A DNA stretch of 64,000 nucleotides. It comes from an uncultured Luminiphilus sp. (GTDB lineage: Bacteria > Pseudomonadota > Gammaproteobacteria > Pseudomonadales > Halieaceae). The stretch covers positions 1 to 64,000 of the forward strand of contig CAJJBO010000021.1 of NCBI GenBank assembly GCA_905182485.1. The letters run 5' to 3'. The notes under the pieces are model-generated. The model made no database searches and was not told the origin of the DNA. It saw only the letters and a list, made by a program, of their open reading frames with translations. Made by a program: the position numbers and the translations under genes. Below, piece by piece: positions 13,599 to 25,719 of the stretch (position 1 is its first letter; each line of letters begins with the position of its first letter).

Positions 13599-13857
13599 CG
13601 CCCCTGGGTGTTATTTGACACGCGCAGACGGCGCTCGCATCGGACGCCCTCTCTCGAGTCAGGAGTGTAAGAGACAATGCGGCCTTTGAGGAGGTGGGGC
13701 ACTCTGGGTGTGCCCGTAAAACTACCGTTTAACGCTTGCCAGCCCGGACTAATTACTGCGAGTTATGGGACCCATAATTTTTATTAATGTCAATCCGCGG
13801 CAAGCCTGGCGAAATATGAATGAAATCTATAGATTCTTGACGCTAATAACTATGTCG
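13599..13857. other. Intergenic region upstream of sucA with inverted repeat
   Basis: The region lies between the sdhB stop and the sucA start, both on the minus strand. It contains a perfect inverted repeat, TTATGGG-A-CCCATAA (13763-13777), next to an AT-rich tract, and a minus-strand TTGACA at 13794-13789 that could be a -35 element. A matching -10 is poor. I infer that a sucA promoter and an operator-like site lie here. No coding sequence is recognised. Confidence 0.45.
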
Positions 13858-14565
13858 TTAGGTCGCCCGGTTCAGCAACATCGTCCGAATATGGCCAATG
13901 GCCTTGGTGGGGTTCAGCCCTTTAGGACACACGTTCACACAGTTCTGGATTCCATGGCAGCGAAATACGCTGAATGGATCATCGAGCTTAGCCAACCGCC
14001 CCTCTGTTGCGGTGTCTCGGCTATCCGCTAGGAAGCGGTAAGCCTGCAATAAACCGGCAGGCCCAATGAAACGATCAGGATTCCACCAAAACGAAGGACA
14101 GCTGGTAGAGCAGCAAGCACAGAGGATACACTCATAAAGCCCATCTAATTGCGCGCGCTCTTCCGGTGACTGCAGCCGCTCAATCGCTGGAGCAGGCGAA
14201 GGATTCTGCAAATACGGCTGCACCTTTTCGTACTGCGCGTAGAACAGACTCATGTCGACCACGAGATCGCGGATAACAGGCAACCCCGGCAGTGGCCGAA
14301 TCACTAACTTTCCACCCTTTACCGTCTCCGACAAGGGCGTAATACAGGCCAGACCATTTTTACCGTTGATATTCAATCCATCGGAACCACAAACGCCCTC
14401 TCGACAACTCCGCCGGTAAGTAACGCTACCGTCATAATCCGCCTTGATGAGTTCAAGTACGTCGAGCACCATCAAATCTTTGCCGCCTGTGTCAACCGAA
14501 AAGTCCTCCATATGAGGCGCGTCATCGGATTCTGGGTTATAGCGGTATAAGCTGACTTTTAGCAT
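13858..14565 (-). CDS. sdhB: Succinate dehydrogenase iron-sulfur subunit
   Basis: The electron-relay subunit of complex II. The 235 residues contain the [2Fe-2S] ligands in CREGVCGSDGLNINGKNGLA, the [4Fe-4S] motif CILCACCSTSCP, and the [3Fe-4S] motif CHGIQNCVNVCPKGLNP. Intact. It follows sdhA by 21 bp and is the last gene of sdhCDAB. Confidence 0.97.
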   Translation of the reverse strand: MLKVSLYRYNPESDDAPHMEDFSVDTGGKDLMVLDVLELIKADYDGSVTYRRSCREGVCGSDGLNINGKNGLACITPLSETVKGGKLVIRPLPGLPVIRDLVVDMSLFYAQYEKVQPYLQNPSPAPAIERLQSPEERAQLDGLYECILCACCSTSCPSFWWNPDRFIGPAGLLQAYRFLADSRDTATEGRLAKLDDPFSVFRCHGIQNCVNVCPKGLNPTKAIGHIRTMLLNRAT

Positions 14566-14586
14566 GTCTTGTGGCTCCCTGAAAAA

Positions 14587-16383
14587 TCAGTAAGTGCGCG
14601 CTTTGGGCTGAAAAGTTTCAACGGTACGCGGAGTGAAATTCACGCTACGCTTGGAGACCTGCTTTGTTTCGCTGTGATAAAGCGAATGTTTCAACCAATT
14701 TTCGTCATCCCGCTCAGTAAAGTCCTCGCGTGCGTGCGCACCTCGACTCTCGTCTCGCGCCTCGGCCACTATAGCGGTCGCCTCAGCTGTCTCAAATAAG
14801 TTCTGAAGCTCTAGGCATTCTATCCGCGAGGTATTAAAGGCCGAACTACGATCGGCCAGGACCACATCCTCAACACGACCACGCAGCGTCGCCAGCTTAG
14901 CGATGCCTTCTCGCATGAACTCACCAGTCCGAAACACACCAAAATGGTTCTGCATAATGGCTTGTAACTCTTGACGCATCGGCGCTACCTGCTCGCCTTT
15001 CTCGCGCTCATTGAGCGCATTCAGACGGGCACTTGCTGCATCGAGATCGGTTTGGCCCGCGTCTCGCAGCTCGATGCCGTCACTTAGTGCTTTCTCGATA
15101 AATAATCCTGATGCACGGCCAAAGACCACCAGATCAAGCAGTGAATTACCGCCCAGACGGTTGGCGCCGTGCACTGACACGCAGGCGACTTCCCCGCAGG
15201 CATACAAGCCAGGAATCACGGCGTCGTTACCCGCTGCGTCGATCGTTAGAGCCTGGCCGTCAACGTTAGTCGGTATCCCGCCCATCATATAATGGCAGGT
15301 CGGCACGACGGGGATCGGTTCTTTCACCGGATCAACGTGCGCAAAAGTTCTGCTCAGCTCACAAATACCCGGCAGTCTCGACTCCAGAACATCCTCACCT
15401 AAGTGGTCCAGCTTTAACTTCACGTGGTCGCCATTGGGACCACAACCACGGCCCTCTAATATTTCCAGCACCATGGATCGTGCAACTACGTCCCTGCCCG
15501 CGAGGTCTTTGGCATTCGGAGCATATCGCTCCATGAAACGCTCGCCGTCTTTATTAACGAGGTACCCGCCTTCACCGCGGCAGCCCTCGGTTACCAGTGT
15601 GCCGGCTCCATATATTCCCGTGGGGTGAAACTGCCACATCTCCATATCCTGAGCAGGGAACACCCGCGCGGAGCGCCATGCCCATCCCGTCGCCGGTATT
15701 GATATGCGCGTTAGTGGTGGAAGCATAAATACGCCCCGCACCGCCCGTCGCGAAAACGGTCGCCTTAGATTTAACGTAAACCGTTTCACCTGTCTCGATG
15801 CAGATCGCCACAACACCAACGACGGCCCCGTCGCGTTTTTTACTAGGTCAACGGCAAACCATTCGTTAAAGAAGACGGTCTCGTTCTTAATGTTGTTTTG
15901 GTACAACGTGTGGAGCAACGCGTGACCGGTACGGTCCGCCGCGGCACAGGTTCTGGCCGCTTGCCCGCCTTCGCCATAGTTCTTTGACTGGCCACCAAAG
16001 GGCCGCTGATAAATACGGCCCTCCTCCGTGCGGGAAAAAGGTAATCCCATGTGCTCCAGCTCAAAAATGGCTTCTGGACCCACGGAGCACATGTATTCGA
16101 TCGCTTCTTGGTCACCAATGTAGTCTGACCCCTTCACGGTGTCATACATGTGCCAGCGCCAGTCGTCTTCTGGGTCATCACTGGCAATCGCACAGGTGAT
16201 GCCGCCCTGGGCCGACACGGTGTGCGAACGAGTCGGAAACACCTTCGAAATCACCGCTGTTTTGTAGCCAGACTGCGCCAACTGTAGTGCCGCGCGCATA
16301 CCCGCACCACCACCACCGACAATGACACCATCAAAAGAAATTGTTCCACTTTCAGGCTTTATCCGCCTTACTACCCCGAACAT
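14587..16383 (-). CDS. sdhA: Succinate dehydrogenase flavoprotein subunit (internal out-of-frame stretch)
   Basis: The FAD-bearing catalytic subunit that oxidises succinate to fumarate. Hallmarks are [18 protein letters not shown], the FAD-linking histidine in [12 protein letters not shown], the capping-domain segment [20 protein letters not shown] and the substrate-site GRDVVARSM. Between about 15657 and 15835 the reading frame departs and then returns. The conserved sequence ([20 protein letters not shown], then MGMALRAGV) sits in another frame, so one base is missing near 15832 and one is extra in a C-run near 15655. The frame stays open throughout, so a naive annotation would show an intact protein with about 60 wrong residues. 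Confidence 0.93.
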   Translation of the reverse strand: MFGVVRRIKPESGTISFDGVIVGGGGAGMRAALQLAQSGYKTAVISKVFPTRSHTVSAQGGITCAIASDDPEDDWRWHMYDTVKGSDYIGDQEAIEYMCSVGPEAIFELEHMGLPFSRTEEGRIYQRPFGGQSKNYGEGGQAARTCAAADRTGHALLHTLYQNNIKNETVFFNEWFAVDLVKNATGPSLVLWRSASRQVKRFTLNLRRPFSRRAVRGVFMLPPLTRISIPATGWAWRSARVFPAQDMEMWQFHPTGIYGAGTLVTEGCRGEGGYLVNKDGERFMERYAPNAKDLAGRDVVARSMVLEILEGRGCGPNGDHVKLKLDHLGEDVLESRLPGICELSRTFAHVDPVKEPIPVVPTCHYMMGGIPTNVDGQALTIDAAGNDAVIPGLYACGEVACVSVHGANRLGGNSLLDLVVFGRASGLFIEKALSDGIELRDAGQTDLDAASARLNALNEREKGEQVAPMRQELQAIMQNHFGVFRTGEFMREGIAKLATLRGRVEDVVLADRSSAFNTSRIECLELQNLFETAEATAIVAEARDESRGAHAREDFTERDDENWLKHSLYHSETKQVSKRSVNFTPRTVETFQPKARTY

Positions 16384-16417
16384 GAACGCAGTCGGCGCAA
16401 CCGTTAGCGGCCTTGGA

Positions 16418-16777
16418 TTAACTCCAAATGATCACCACCACCCAAATTACGTAACCGACCAGCGCCAGCGAAGCACCTAGTTGACTCACTAAACGAATCA
16501 CGTTGCCCTTTGGCCCCAACATCCGCTCGGTCAGATAGTCTGTGAAAACAGACCACAAACCAATCCAGCTGTGCGCAGCCAAAGACAGAGCGGCCATGAG
16601 TGTAAAGACCTTCATCCAGGTCTGCTCAAACAGCCGCGTCCAGCTAGTGTAGTCAACTGAACCCATCAACTGGTAGGCGATGAGTAGAAAATATGCCAAT
16701 AAGATGACCGACGTGACTCTCTGAATGAGCCAATCCGAAAGGCCCGTGCGACTAAAACTCGTTACTGAAGTCACCAT
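16418..16777 (-). CDS. sdhD: Succinate dehydrogenase membrane anchor subunit
   Basis: One of two membrane anchors of complex II. The start [20 protein letters not shown] is chosen because its ATG overlaps the sdhC stop (ATGGTGA) and it gives the usual length of 119 residues. Three hydrophobic helices are visible: [36 protein letters not shown] and [31 protein letters not shown] is the conserved region with heme and quinone contacts. Confidence 0.93.
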   Translation of the reverse strand: MVTSVTSFSRTGLSDWLIQRVTSVILLAYFLLIAYQLMGSVDYTSWTRLFEQTWMKVFTLMAALSLAAHSWIGLWSVFTDYLTERMLGPKGNVIRLVSQLGASLALVGYVIWVVVIIWS

Positions 16778-17157
16778 ATCGCCACCCCCCATAAAACCGC
16801 TGCGGTGAGCGCCGTAGCAAAAACGATACGCGCACCTATGACACCTCCTCGCATGGTTTCCCCTACGCCCGTATCCATCACGAGGTGCTTGACACCCGCG
16901 AGCGCGTGATACGTCAGCGCGGAGGCAATCCCCCACATCACCAATTTGGACACTGGCGACGTCAATACCGCAGCCAGGGCATCAAAGGAGGCCTCTGACG
17001 CCAGACTGCGGTCAAGTGCCCATAGCAGGAGGAAACTGGCGAAAAAATTCAGCACACCGGTCACGCGGTGGGCGATAGAGGCATAAGCAGTAACGGGTAA
17101 CTGGATCGTACCCAAATCCAAATTGACTGGACGTGTGTCCTTTGAAGTCGGTCTCAC
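16771..17157 (-). CDS. sdhC: Succinate dehydrogenase cytochrome b556 subunit
   Basis: The cytochrome b subunit of complex II. I start it at a GTG (17157), giving VRPTSKDTRPVNLDLGTIQL, preceded by GAGAG 5 bp upstream; the open frame continues further but without family resemblance. The conserved PVTAYASIAHRVTGV segment and the heme-ligand region YHALAGVKHLVMDTG are present, with three membrane helices in 128 residues. It is the first gene of sdhCDAB and overlaps sdhD by 7 bp. Confidence 0.92.
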   Translation of the reverse strand: MRPTSKDTRPVNLDLGTIQLPVTAYASIAHRVTGVLNFFASFLLLWALDRSLASEASFDALAAVLTSPVSKLVMWGIASALTYHALAGVKHLVMDTGVGETMRGGVIGARIVFATALTAAVLWGVAIW

Positions 17158-17225
17158 AATAGCTCTCAGATTAGTCTCATTAACAACGGGCAGATCTGGT
17201 AGACGCCAGAATCTCAACGGGGCGC

Positions 17226-17254
17226 AGTATAGGTGTGCTGACAATTGATTACAA
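17226..17254 (-). promoter_or_regulatory. Sigma-70 promoter of sdhCDAB
   Basis: On the minus strand TTGTAA (17254-17249), a 17-bp spacer and TATACT (17231-17226) form a good housekeeping promoter. Transcription would begin near 17219, about 60 nt before the sdhC GTG. Confidence 0.65.
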
Positions 17255-17292
17255 TTTGTTGGTCTAAACTGAAAACCATTCACACGCCAAAA

Positions 17293-17321
17293 TTGACATG
17301 ACCGGCGGTCAGCATTAGTTT
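17293..17321 (+). promoter_or_regulatory. Sigma-70 promoter of gltA
   Basis: A perfect TTGACA (17293-17298), a 17-bp spacer and TAGTTT (17316-17321) lie about 35 bp before the gltA ATG. The -10 is weak. A short dyad, GACCGGCGGTC, sits in the spacer and could bind a regulator (inference). Confidence 0.6.
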
Positions 17322-17355
17322 GGCATCCTCCCATCATGACGCGGTAGATAGTCTA

Positions 17356-18651
17356 ATGTCCGAAAAAAACGCGACCCTTACCCTCACACGTGAGGATGGA
17401 TCCCAGCAAACTATTGATTTAGCGGTGCGCGCTGGCACGCTTGGCCCCGATGTCGTTGATGTCGGCACACTAACGGCGAATGGCTATTTCACGTATGACC
17501 CAGGTTTTACCTCCACCGCGGCGTGCGAATCAAAAATCACTTTTATCGACGGCGAAAAAGGCGTTTTGCTGCACCGTGGGTACCCGATAGAGCAACTTGC
17601 TAAGCACTCAGACTACTTAGAAACTTGCTATTTGCTGCTCAATGGTGAGCTGCCTACAGCAGCAGAAAAAGAAGAATTCGTCGGTATCATGACGCACCAC
17701 ACCATGGTGCATGAGCAGATCAGAACCTTTTTTAACGGCTTCAGAAGAGATGCGCATCCCATGGCCATCATGTGTGGCGTTGTCGGCGCACTCTCCGCTT
17801 TCTATCACGACTCCACTGACATTTCTGACCCATGGCATAGAGAAGTAGCGGCGTTCCGACTGATCGCCAAAATGCCCACGTTGGCCGCAATGAGCTACAA
17901 GTTTTCGATCGGCCAGCCCTTTATGTATCCCGATAACAATCTTGACTACGCAGCGAATTTTCTCCACATGATGTTTGGCAATCCTTGTGAGCCCACGAAG
18001 GTCTCACCGACCATTGCCAAGGCAATGGATCGCATATTCCTATTGCATGCAGATCATGAACAAAACGCCTCGACCTCCACCGTGAGACTCGCAGGCTCAT
18101 CTCAGGCTAATCCGTTTGCTTGTATTGCAGCAGGTATTGCTGCGCTGTGGGGCCCCTCTCATGGTGGCGCTAACGAAGCGGTAGTCAAAATGCTCGAAGA
18201 AATCGGCACGGTGGACCGAATCGACGAATTCATCGCTCGGGCCAAGGATAAAGACGATCCCTTCCGCCTGATGGGTTTTGGGCATCGCGTTTATAAAAAC
18301 TTTGACCCTCGCGCTAAGGTAATGAAAGAGGCCGCCGATGAGGTGCTTGCTGAGCTAGGTATCGAAGACGAGAATCTCGAAATCGCTAAGCGGCTCGAGG
18401 AAATTGCCCTTAAGGACGAGTATTTTGTGGCCAAGAAGCTCTACCCCAACGTAGACTTTTACTCAGGCATTATTTTGAAGGCACTCGGGATACCAACGTC
18501 TATGTTCACCGTGATTTTTGCTATCGGGCGCACCGTGGGTTGGATTGCTCATTGGAATGAAATGATTGGCGGATCCTACCGTATTGGCAGACCCCGACAG
18601 CTCTATACCGGCGAGCCGCACAGAGACTTTAAACCCATCGACAAACGCTAG
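17356..18651 (+). CDS. gltA: Citrate synthase (type II)
   Basis: Condenses acetyl-CoA and oxaloacetate to citrate at the entry of the TCA cycle. The start [15 protein letters not shown] gives 431 residues, matching the hexameric, NADH-sensitive enzymes of Gram-negative bacteria. Catalytic residues are visible in [12 protein letters not shown] (first His), [14 protein letters not shown] (second His) and NVDFYSG (Asp). Intact. It is transcribed divergently from sdhC with a 198-bp shared promoter region, the classical gltA-sdh arrangement. Confidence 0.97.
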   Translation: MSEKNATLTLTREDGSQQTIDLAVRAGTLGPDVVDVGTLTANGYFTYDPGFTSTAACESKITFIDGEKGVLLHRGYPIEQLAKHSDYLETCYLLLNGELPTAAEKEEFVGIMTHHTMVHEQIRTFFNGFRRDAHPMAIMCGVVGALSAFYHDSTDISDPWHREVAAFRLIAKMPTLAAMSYKFSIGQPFMYPDNNLDYAANFLHMMFGNPCEPTKVSPTIAKAMDRIFLLHADHEQNASTSTVRLAGSSQANPFACIAAGIAALWGPSHGGANEAVVKMLEEIGTVDRIDEFIARAKDKDDPFRLMGFGHRVYKNFDPRAKVMKEAADEVLAELGIEDENLEIAKRLEEIALKDEYFVAKKLYPNVDFYSGIILKALGIPTSMFTVIFAIGRTVGWIAHWNEMIGGSYRIGRPRQLYTGEPHRDFKPIDKR

Positions 18652-18659
18652 GGCTTGCC

Positions 18660-19788
18660 ATGACAATTTCTGCGGTGATTAGTGGCTCTGGCCTCTTTAC
18701 ACCACCAGACAGCATCAGCAATCAGGAACTTGTCGAGTCATTCAATACGTGGGTTGACCGCTACAATGAAGCGCACCTTGCGGCAATTGAATCCGGAGAT
18801 GTCGAGGCCAAAACCCACTCCTCTGTGGCGTTCATTGAGAAGGCCTCCGGCATTAAGTCTAGGTATGTTATTGATAAGGAGGGTATTTTAGACCCAGACC
18901 GTATGGTCCCCTGCCTATTCCCGAGAGAGCGAATAGTAGTCACTCAGTGATGTGCGAAATTGCCTGCCACGCTGCCCGAGAAGCATTAGATCAGGCTGGC
19001 GTTAACGCCAGCGAGATTGACGCCGTCATCGTCGCCGCCTCCAACCTACAAAGAGCTTATCCTGCGGTCGCCATCGAAGTGCAGGCGGCGCTAGGTGCAA
19101 CGGGATTTGCTTTCGATATGAATGTAGCTTGCTCTTCAGCCACCTTCGGCATACAGCAGGCCAGCGATGCGGTGCGCTCAGGGAGCGCGCAGCGGGTGCT
19201 CATGGTGAACCCCGAAATCTGCACTGGGACACCTAAACTTCCGAGACCGCGACTCACATTTTATCTTTGGTGATGTCGCTACAGCGGTTGTCGTCGAAAG
19301 CAGTGAAAGTGCCAAAGCAGGTGCCGGCTGGGACGTAGTCGACTCGCGCCTGCAAACGATCTATTCCAATAATATTCGCAATAATTTTGGCTTCCTCAAT
19401 CGCGCGGACGAAGAGGGCATCGGACAAATTGATAAGTTATTTATGCAAGAAGGCAGGAAAGTATTTAAAGAAGTCTGCCCGGCCGTCGCAACTCAGATTA
19501 ACGAGCAATTGGCATCGCTGAATCTCGATGTCGAGGATCTCAGACGCATATGGCTGCATCAAGCCAACCAAAATATGAATGACCTCATCGCGAAAAAGGG
19601 TCTTCGGTCGAGATCCCGCACCAAGTGAATCACCTACTATACTCGATGAGTACGCTAATACGTCATCTGCGGGCTCGATCATTGCCTTTCACAAACACAA
19701 TGCCGATATCAACAGTGGAGAGCTAGGCGTGCTGTGTTCATTTGGTGCCGGCTATAGCATCGGCTCACTGGTCTTGCGGCGACGCTAA
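18660..19788 (+). CDS. 3-Oxoacyl-ACP synthase III-like protein (three frameshifts)
   Basis: A thiolase-fold condensing enzyme of the FabH/KAS III type, starting 8 bp after gltA. Reassembled, it runs from [20 protein letters not shown] through [16 protein letters not shown], the catalytic-cysteine segment [18 protein letters not shown], the catalytic histidine in [17 protein letters not shown], the catalytic asparagine in [11 protein letters not shown], and [20 protein letters not shown] at the end. All three catalytic residues (Cys, His, Asn) are therefore intact. Frame changes lie near 18915, 19229 and 19598. About 375 residues is longer than canonical FabH, so it may be a specialised KAS III acting on longer or unusual acyl groups (inference). 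Confidence 0.85.
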
Positions 19789-19809
19789 CTCGGTGGAACA
19801 GCAGATCAG

Positions 19810-20877
19810 TTAAGCCTCTTCAGCAGCGCACAAAGCGGCGCAAGCCTCTAATAAAGCGTTTGTCTGCGCGAGGGTGCCAACTGTAATTCGCAACCAGTTC
19901 TCGACGCGCGGCTTGTCCCAGCGACGCACCAAAATGTCTTGTTGCCTTAGTCCATCGAACACAGTGCGCCCCGATAAAGCCCGGTGTTGGATGAAGATAA
20001 AGTTGGCGGACGAAGGCAGCACTTCAAATCCCAACGTCTCGAGTCCCTCGGTCATCTTTGAACGACTCTCAGTAACCACGGCAACAGACTGCGCTTGCCA
20101 TGAGGCGTCACAAATCGCCACCTTGGCGGCAGCCTGTGCGACTGCATCGAGTGGATAAGAATTAAAGGAATCCTTGACCCGGTTGAGGCCTTCAATCAAA
20201 TCCTGATGCGCCAAAGCATATCCAACCCGCAACCCAGCCAATGCATGACTCTTCGACAAACTCCGGCTGACAATCAGATTGTCATACTGATTGATCAGTG
20301 GCGCTACCGTATCAGCGCCAAACCCATAATATGCCTCGTCGATAATGTGCAGCCTATTCGGGTTGCCGGCCAGCAGCCGCTCGATCTCCTGACGAGTCAG
20401 TGCCAGGCCTGTTGGCGCATTGGGGTTCGCTAACACCACAGCATGCTCAGACGCCATTAGGGCATCAACGTCAACGCTAAAATCAGCCCGCACCGGCACT
20501 TCAGTGAGTGTTGAATGGTACAACTGCGCCCACACGGGATAAAAACCATAAGTGGTATCCAGCGTCTGCACCGGACGATCGGCCAGCAAGCTAAACCAAA
20601 CATGTGCCAGTACTTCGTCTGACCCATTGCCCACAAAAACCTGATCAGTGGTTAAAGACTCCGTCTGGGCAATCGCCTCTCTTAATCCTTGGGCCGCCGG
20701 GTCGGGGTAGCGCCGTAACTGCTCGGCCTGACACGCACGAATCGCCGTCATCACCGCCTCGGACGGGGGTAACGCATGCTCATTGGTATTCAGTTTAAGC
20801 AACGATTGCGAGGCAGGTTGCTCGCCCGGGACGTACGGCGTCAAATCGCTTACTGTTGTTGTCCAAAACCGGCTCAT
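19810..20877 (-). CDS. hisC: Histidinol-phosphate aminotransferase
   Basis: A PLP-dependent class I/II aminotransferase converting imidazole-acetol phosphate to histidinol phosphate. 355 residues, intact. Visible motifs are LNTNEHALPPS near the N-terminus, FVGNGSDEVL, LANPNAPTGLAL, IIDEAYYGFG and the PLP-lysine segment SRSLSKSHALAGLRVGYA. The C-terminal WLRITVGT is typical of HisC. It stands alone, convergent with the KAS III-like gene. Confidence 0.92.
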   Translation of the reverse strand: MSRFWTTTVSDLTPYVPGEQPASQSLLKLNTNEHALPPSEAVMTAIRACQAEQLRRYPDPAAQGLREAIAQTESLTTDQVFVGNGSDEVLAHVWFSLLADRPVQTLDTTYGFYPVWAQLYHSTLTEVPVRADFSVDVDALMASEHAVVLANPNAPTGLALTRQEIERLLAGNPNRLHIIDEAYYGFGADTVAPLINQYDNLIVSRSLSKSHALAGLRVGYALAHQDLIEGLNRVKDSFNSYPLDAVAQAAAKVAICDASWQAQSVAVVTESRSKMTEGLETLGFEVLPSSANFIFIQHRALSGRTVFDGLRQQDILVRRWDKPRVENWLRITVGTLAQTNALLEACAALCAAEEA

Positions 20878-20949
20878 AACATGATGCTCTCTATCGCAGG
20901 CAGATCTGTTACTTCGAGGCGCCTATATTATCAGGTCAGTCAGAAAGAC

Positions 20950-22266
20950 CTAGCGCTGATCGCTCGCGCCGGCGCCGCTCGCACTCGCGACCACGCGAGA
21001 CGATGGAAATACCAGCCGAAAACAGCTACCACGTCCTAGCTCACTGTCCACAAACAGTTTTGCTTCGTGCGACACTGCCACATGCTTCACAATCGCCAGC
21101 CCCAAACCCGTTCCGCCCGTCGCAAGACTGCGGCTTTTGTCGACGCGATAGAAGCGTTCAGTCAAACGGGGAATGTGCTTAGCAGCAATGCCAAGCCCCT
21201 TATCTTCGACCAGTAGCGCAGGCCCCACCGTGGTATCGATCCACTTCACAACAACAGGACTGTTCTCACCATACTTCAACGCGTTAACAACGAGGTTAGT
21301 AATCGCACTCCGCAGCTCATTCTCGTCCCCTAAAATTTGCTGCGAGGTACTGATCTGAAGGTCAAGGACTCTGCTAGGCCAAACGGCGGCTAACTCCATT
21401 ACCAAATCTGACAGTAACGCCTCCATGTCTATCTGGCCTTCTTTACGCTCCCCCTCCACACTCTCAATGCTCGACAGCCACAGCAGATCGGACACCAAGT
21501 TTTCCATCCGCACCAACTGAGTATCCATCACGCTCAGCGATTTCTGCAGCGTCGAATCCGAAGCGGGCATCAGTGTTTGTAATGTCTCCGTATAACCTTT
21601 GATCACCGTCAGCGGCGTTCTTAACTCATGAGACACATTACCGACAAAATCGCGACGCATGCGCTCCAACCTGTCTTGCTCGGTGACATCTTTCACAAAA
21701 ACCAGACGGTCATCCGCGCCAAATTTAGAAAATTCGAATTGCAGGCAGAGCTCTGACGCTGCGCCGCGTTGAATCCGTAACGGCTTTTGAAAGTTATTGG
21801 CATCGACATACGTCTCGAGCGACGGGTGAGACACTATTTCAGACAGCCGCTTGCCCTCCTCATCTGCAAATCGAACGCCCAGTAAATACTCCGCGGCATC
21901 ATTGCACCACAGCAGCTCGCTCGAGTCGTTGATAATCAAAGCGGCCTCCCTCATTGAGGCCAGTGATTCTTTGAGATAGGGCTGTGAACGCTGGGAGGAG
22001 GAAGTGGCCTGAATCGCACGACTACGCAGCACATAGACATCGTGAAGAACACCTCGCATCCCCGGACCGCCAATGGGCGGAAATTCCTCTGGATGTGAAA
22101 ACCAGTGATAAACCCTCGCGAGCTGCCAACCCCATAAGAAGAGCAGCACAGCCAAAAAGCACATCAATGCGTGTTGCCATTCACCGGTCACTGCACCCCA
22201 CACGAACCCGCAGCCAGCGGCCAGCGCCAACCGCCTAACCTCAAGCAAAAAAATGCGGGCTGCCAT
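20950..22266 (-). CDS. phoR: Phosphate regulon sensor histidine kinase
   Basis: The membrane sensor kinase of the phosphate-starvation two-component system. It has N-terminal hydrophobic segments (about residues 10-50), a charged region, a PAS domain (about 100-190, with the WCNDAAEYLLG core), the H-box GNVSHELRTPLTVIKGY with the phosphorylated His near 213, the N-box NALKYGEN, and the ATP-binding G-boxes EDKGLGIAA and GTGLGLAIVKH. The ATG at 22266 overlaps the phoB stop (TGATG), so the genes are coupled. No separate periplasmic domain is seen, as expected for PhoR. Confidence 0.93.
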   Translation of the reverse strand: MAARIFLLEVRRLALAAGCGFVWGAVTGEWQHALMCFLAVLLFLWGWQLARVYHWFSHPEEFPPIGGPGMRGVLHDVYVLRSRAIQATSSSQRSQPYLKESLASMREAALIINDSSELLWCNDAAEYLLGVRFADEEGKRLSEIVSHPSLETYVDANNFQKPLRIQRGAASELCLQFEFSKFGADDRLVFVKDVTEQDRLERMRRDFVGNVSHELRTPLTVIKGYTETLQTLMPASDSTLQKSLSVMDTQLVRMENLVSDLLWLSSIESVEGERKEGQIDMEALLSDLVMELAAVWPSRVLDLQISTSQQILGDENELRSAITNLVVNALKYGENSPVVVKWIDTTVGPALLVEDKGLGIAAKHIPRLTERFYRVDKSRSLATGGTGLGLAIVKHVAVSHEAKLFVDSELGRGSCFRLVFPSSRVVASASGAGASDQR

Positions 22267-22976
22267 CACGGTAGGACGACACCCCGATCTGAGAAGCGAT
22301 AACCCAAACCACGCACCGTTTGTATCAAGTCGCTATAACCCGGCACTCCCGTCTGAAGCGCCTTGCGGAGCCGACGGATATGGACATCAACTGTTCGCTC
22401 TTCAACGTAAACATTGACCCCCCAGATATGATCCAGCAACTGGGCGCGCGAGTAGGCGCGATCCGGATTAGCCATAAAAAACTGCAGCAACTTAAATTCA
22501 GTAGGGCCCATCTCTAACACTTTGCCATCGAGGATCACCCGATGGCTATCAAGCTCTACCACTAATTTACTCAGTCGCAACTCGCTACCCACGCTCTCGT
22601 GAACCGTTCGTCTGAGCAACGCCTTCATTCTCGCAATGAGTTCTTTAGGCGCGAAAGGCTTGGTAATGTAATCGTCCGCACCCACCTCTAATCCCTGAAT
22701 CACATTATCCTCATGAGCCTTGGCGGTGAGCATTATCACGGGGACCTGTTGCGTCGCTTCCTCCTTTTTCAGGCGCCGCAATAACTCAATACCGGTCCCA
22801 CCGGGTAACATCCAGTCGAGCAAAACAATGTCGGGGGTGTTCTGAATAATTTTTTGATAGGCATCGGCAATATTGCCGGCCTCTAGGCACTCAAAATCGG
22901 CGGTCTCCAAGGCCAGTCTAAGCATATCGCGAATACCCGACTCGTCATCCACCACCAATACTTTCTGAATCGTCAT
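22266..22976 (-). CDS. phoB: Phosphate regulon response regulator
   Basis: OmpR-family response regulator that activates Pho genes when phosphorylated by PhoR. The start MTIQKVLVVDDESGIRDM is chosen over an upstream in-frame ATG because it begins the receiver domain. The phospho-accepting Asp is at residue 54 (VLLDWMLPGG) and the switch lysine is in YITKPFAPKEL. The C-terminal winged helix has RAQLLDHIWGVNVYVEERTV and HIRRLRKAL. Intact. I did not find a clear Pho box upstream. Confidence 0.95.
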   Translation of the reverse strand: MTIQKVLVVDDESGIRDMLRLALETADFECLEAGNIADAYQKIIQNTPDIVLLDWMLPGGTGIELLRRLKKEEATQQVPVIMLTAKAHEDNVIQGLEVGADDYITKPFAPKELIARMKALLRRTVHESVGSELRLSKLVVELDSHRVILDGKVLEMGPTEFKLLQFFMANPDRAYSRAQLLDHIWGVNVYVEERTVDVHIRRLRKALQTGVPGYSDLIQTVRGLGYRFSDRGVVLP

Positions 22977-23079
22977 CGTGTCTCCAAGCTCGAAGCACTC
23001 ATGGCAAATAGCCATCTATTTACTCGCTAACCGTCCCGCAAAAAAAACAAACCAAAGCCGCGTAATGCTCCAGCAGAGG

Positions 23080-25719
<2,640 letters not shown>

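Noticed and set aside
22977-23079. Pho box upstream of phoB
   Set aside because: No pair of CTGTCAT-like repeats at 11-bp spacing was found. Auto-regulation is likely from family knowledge but not shown by this sequence.
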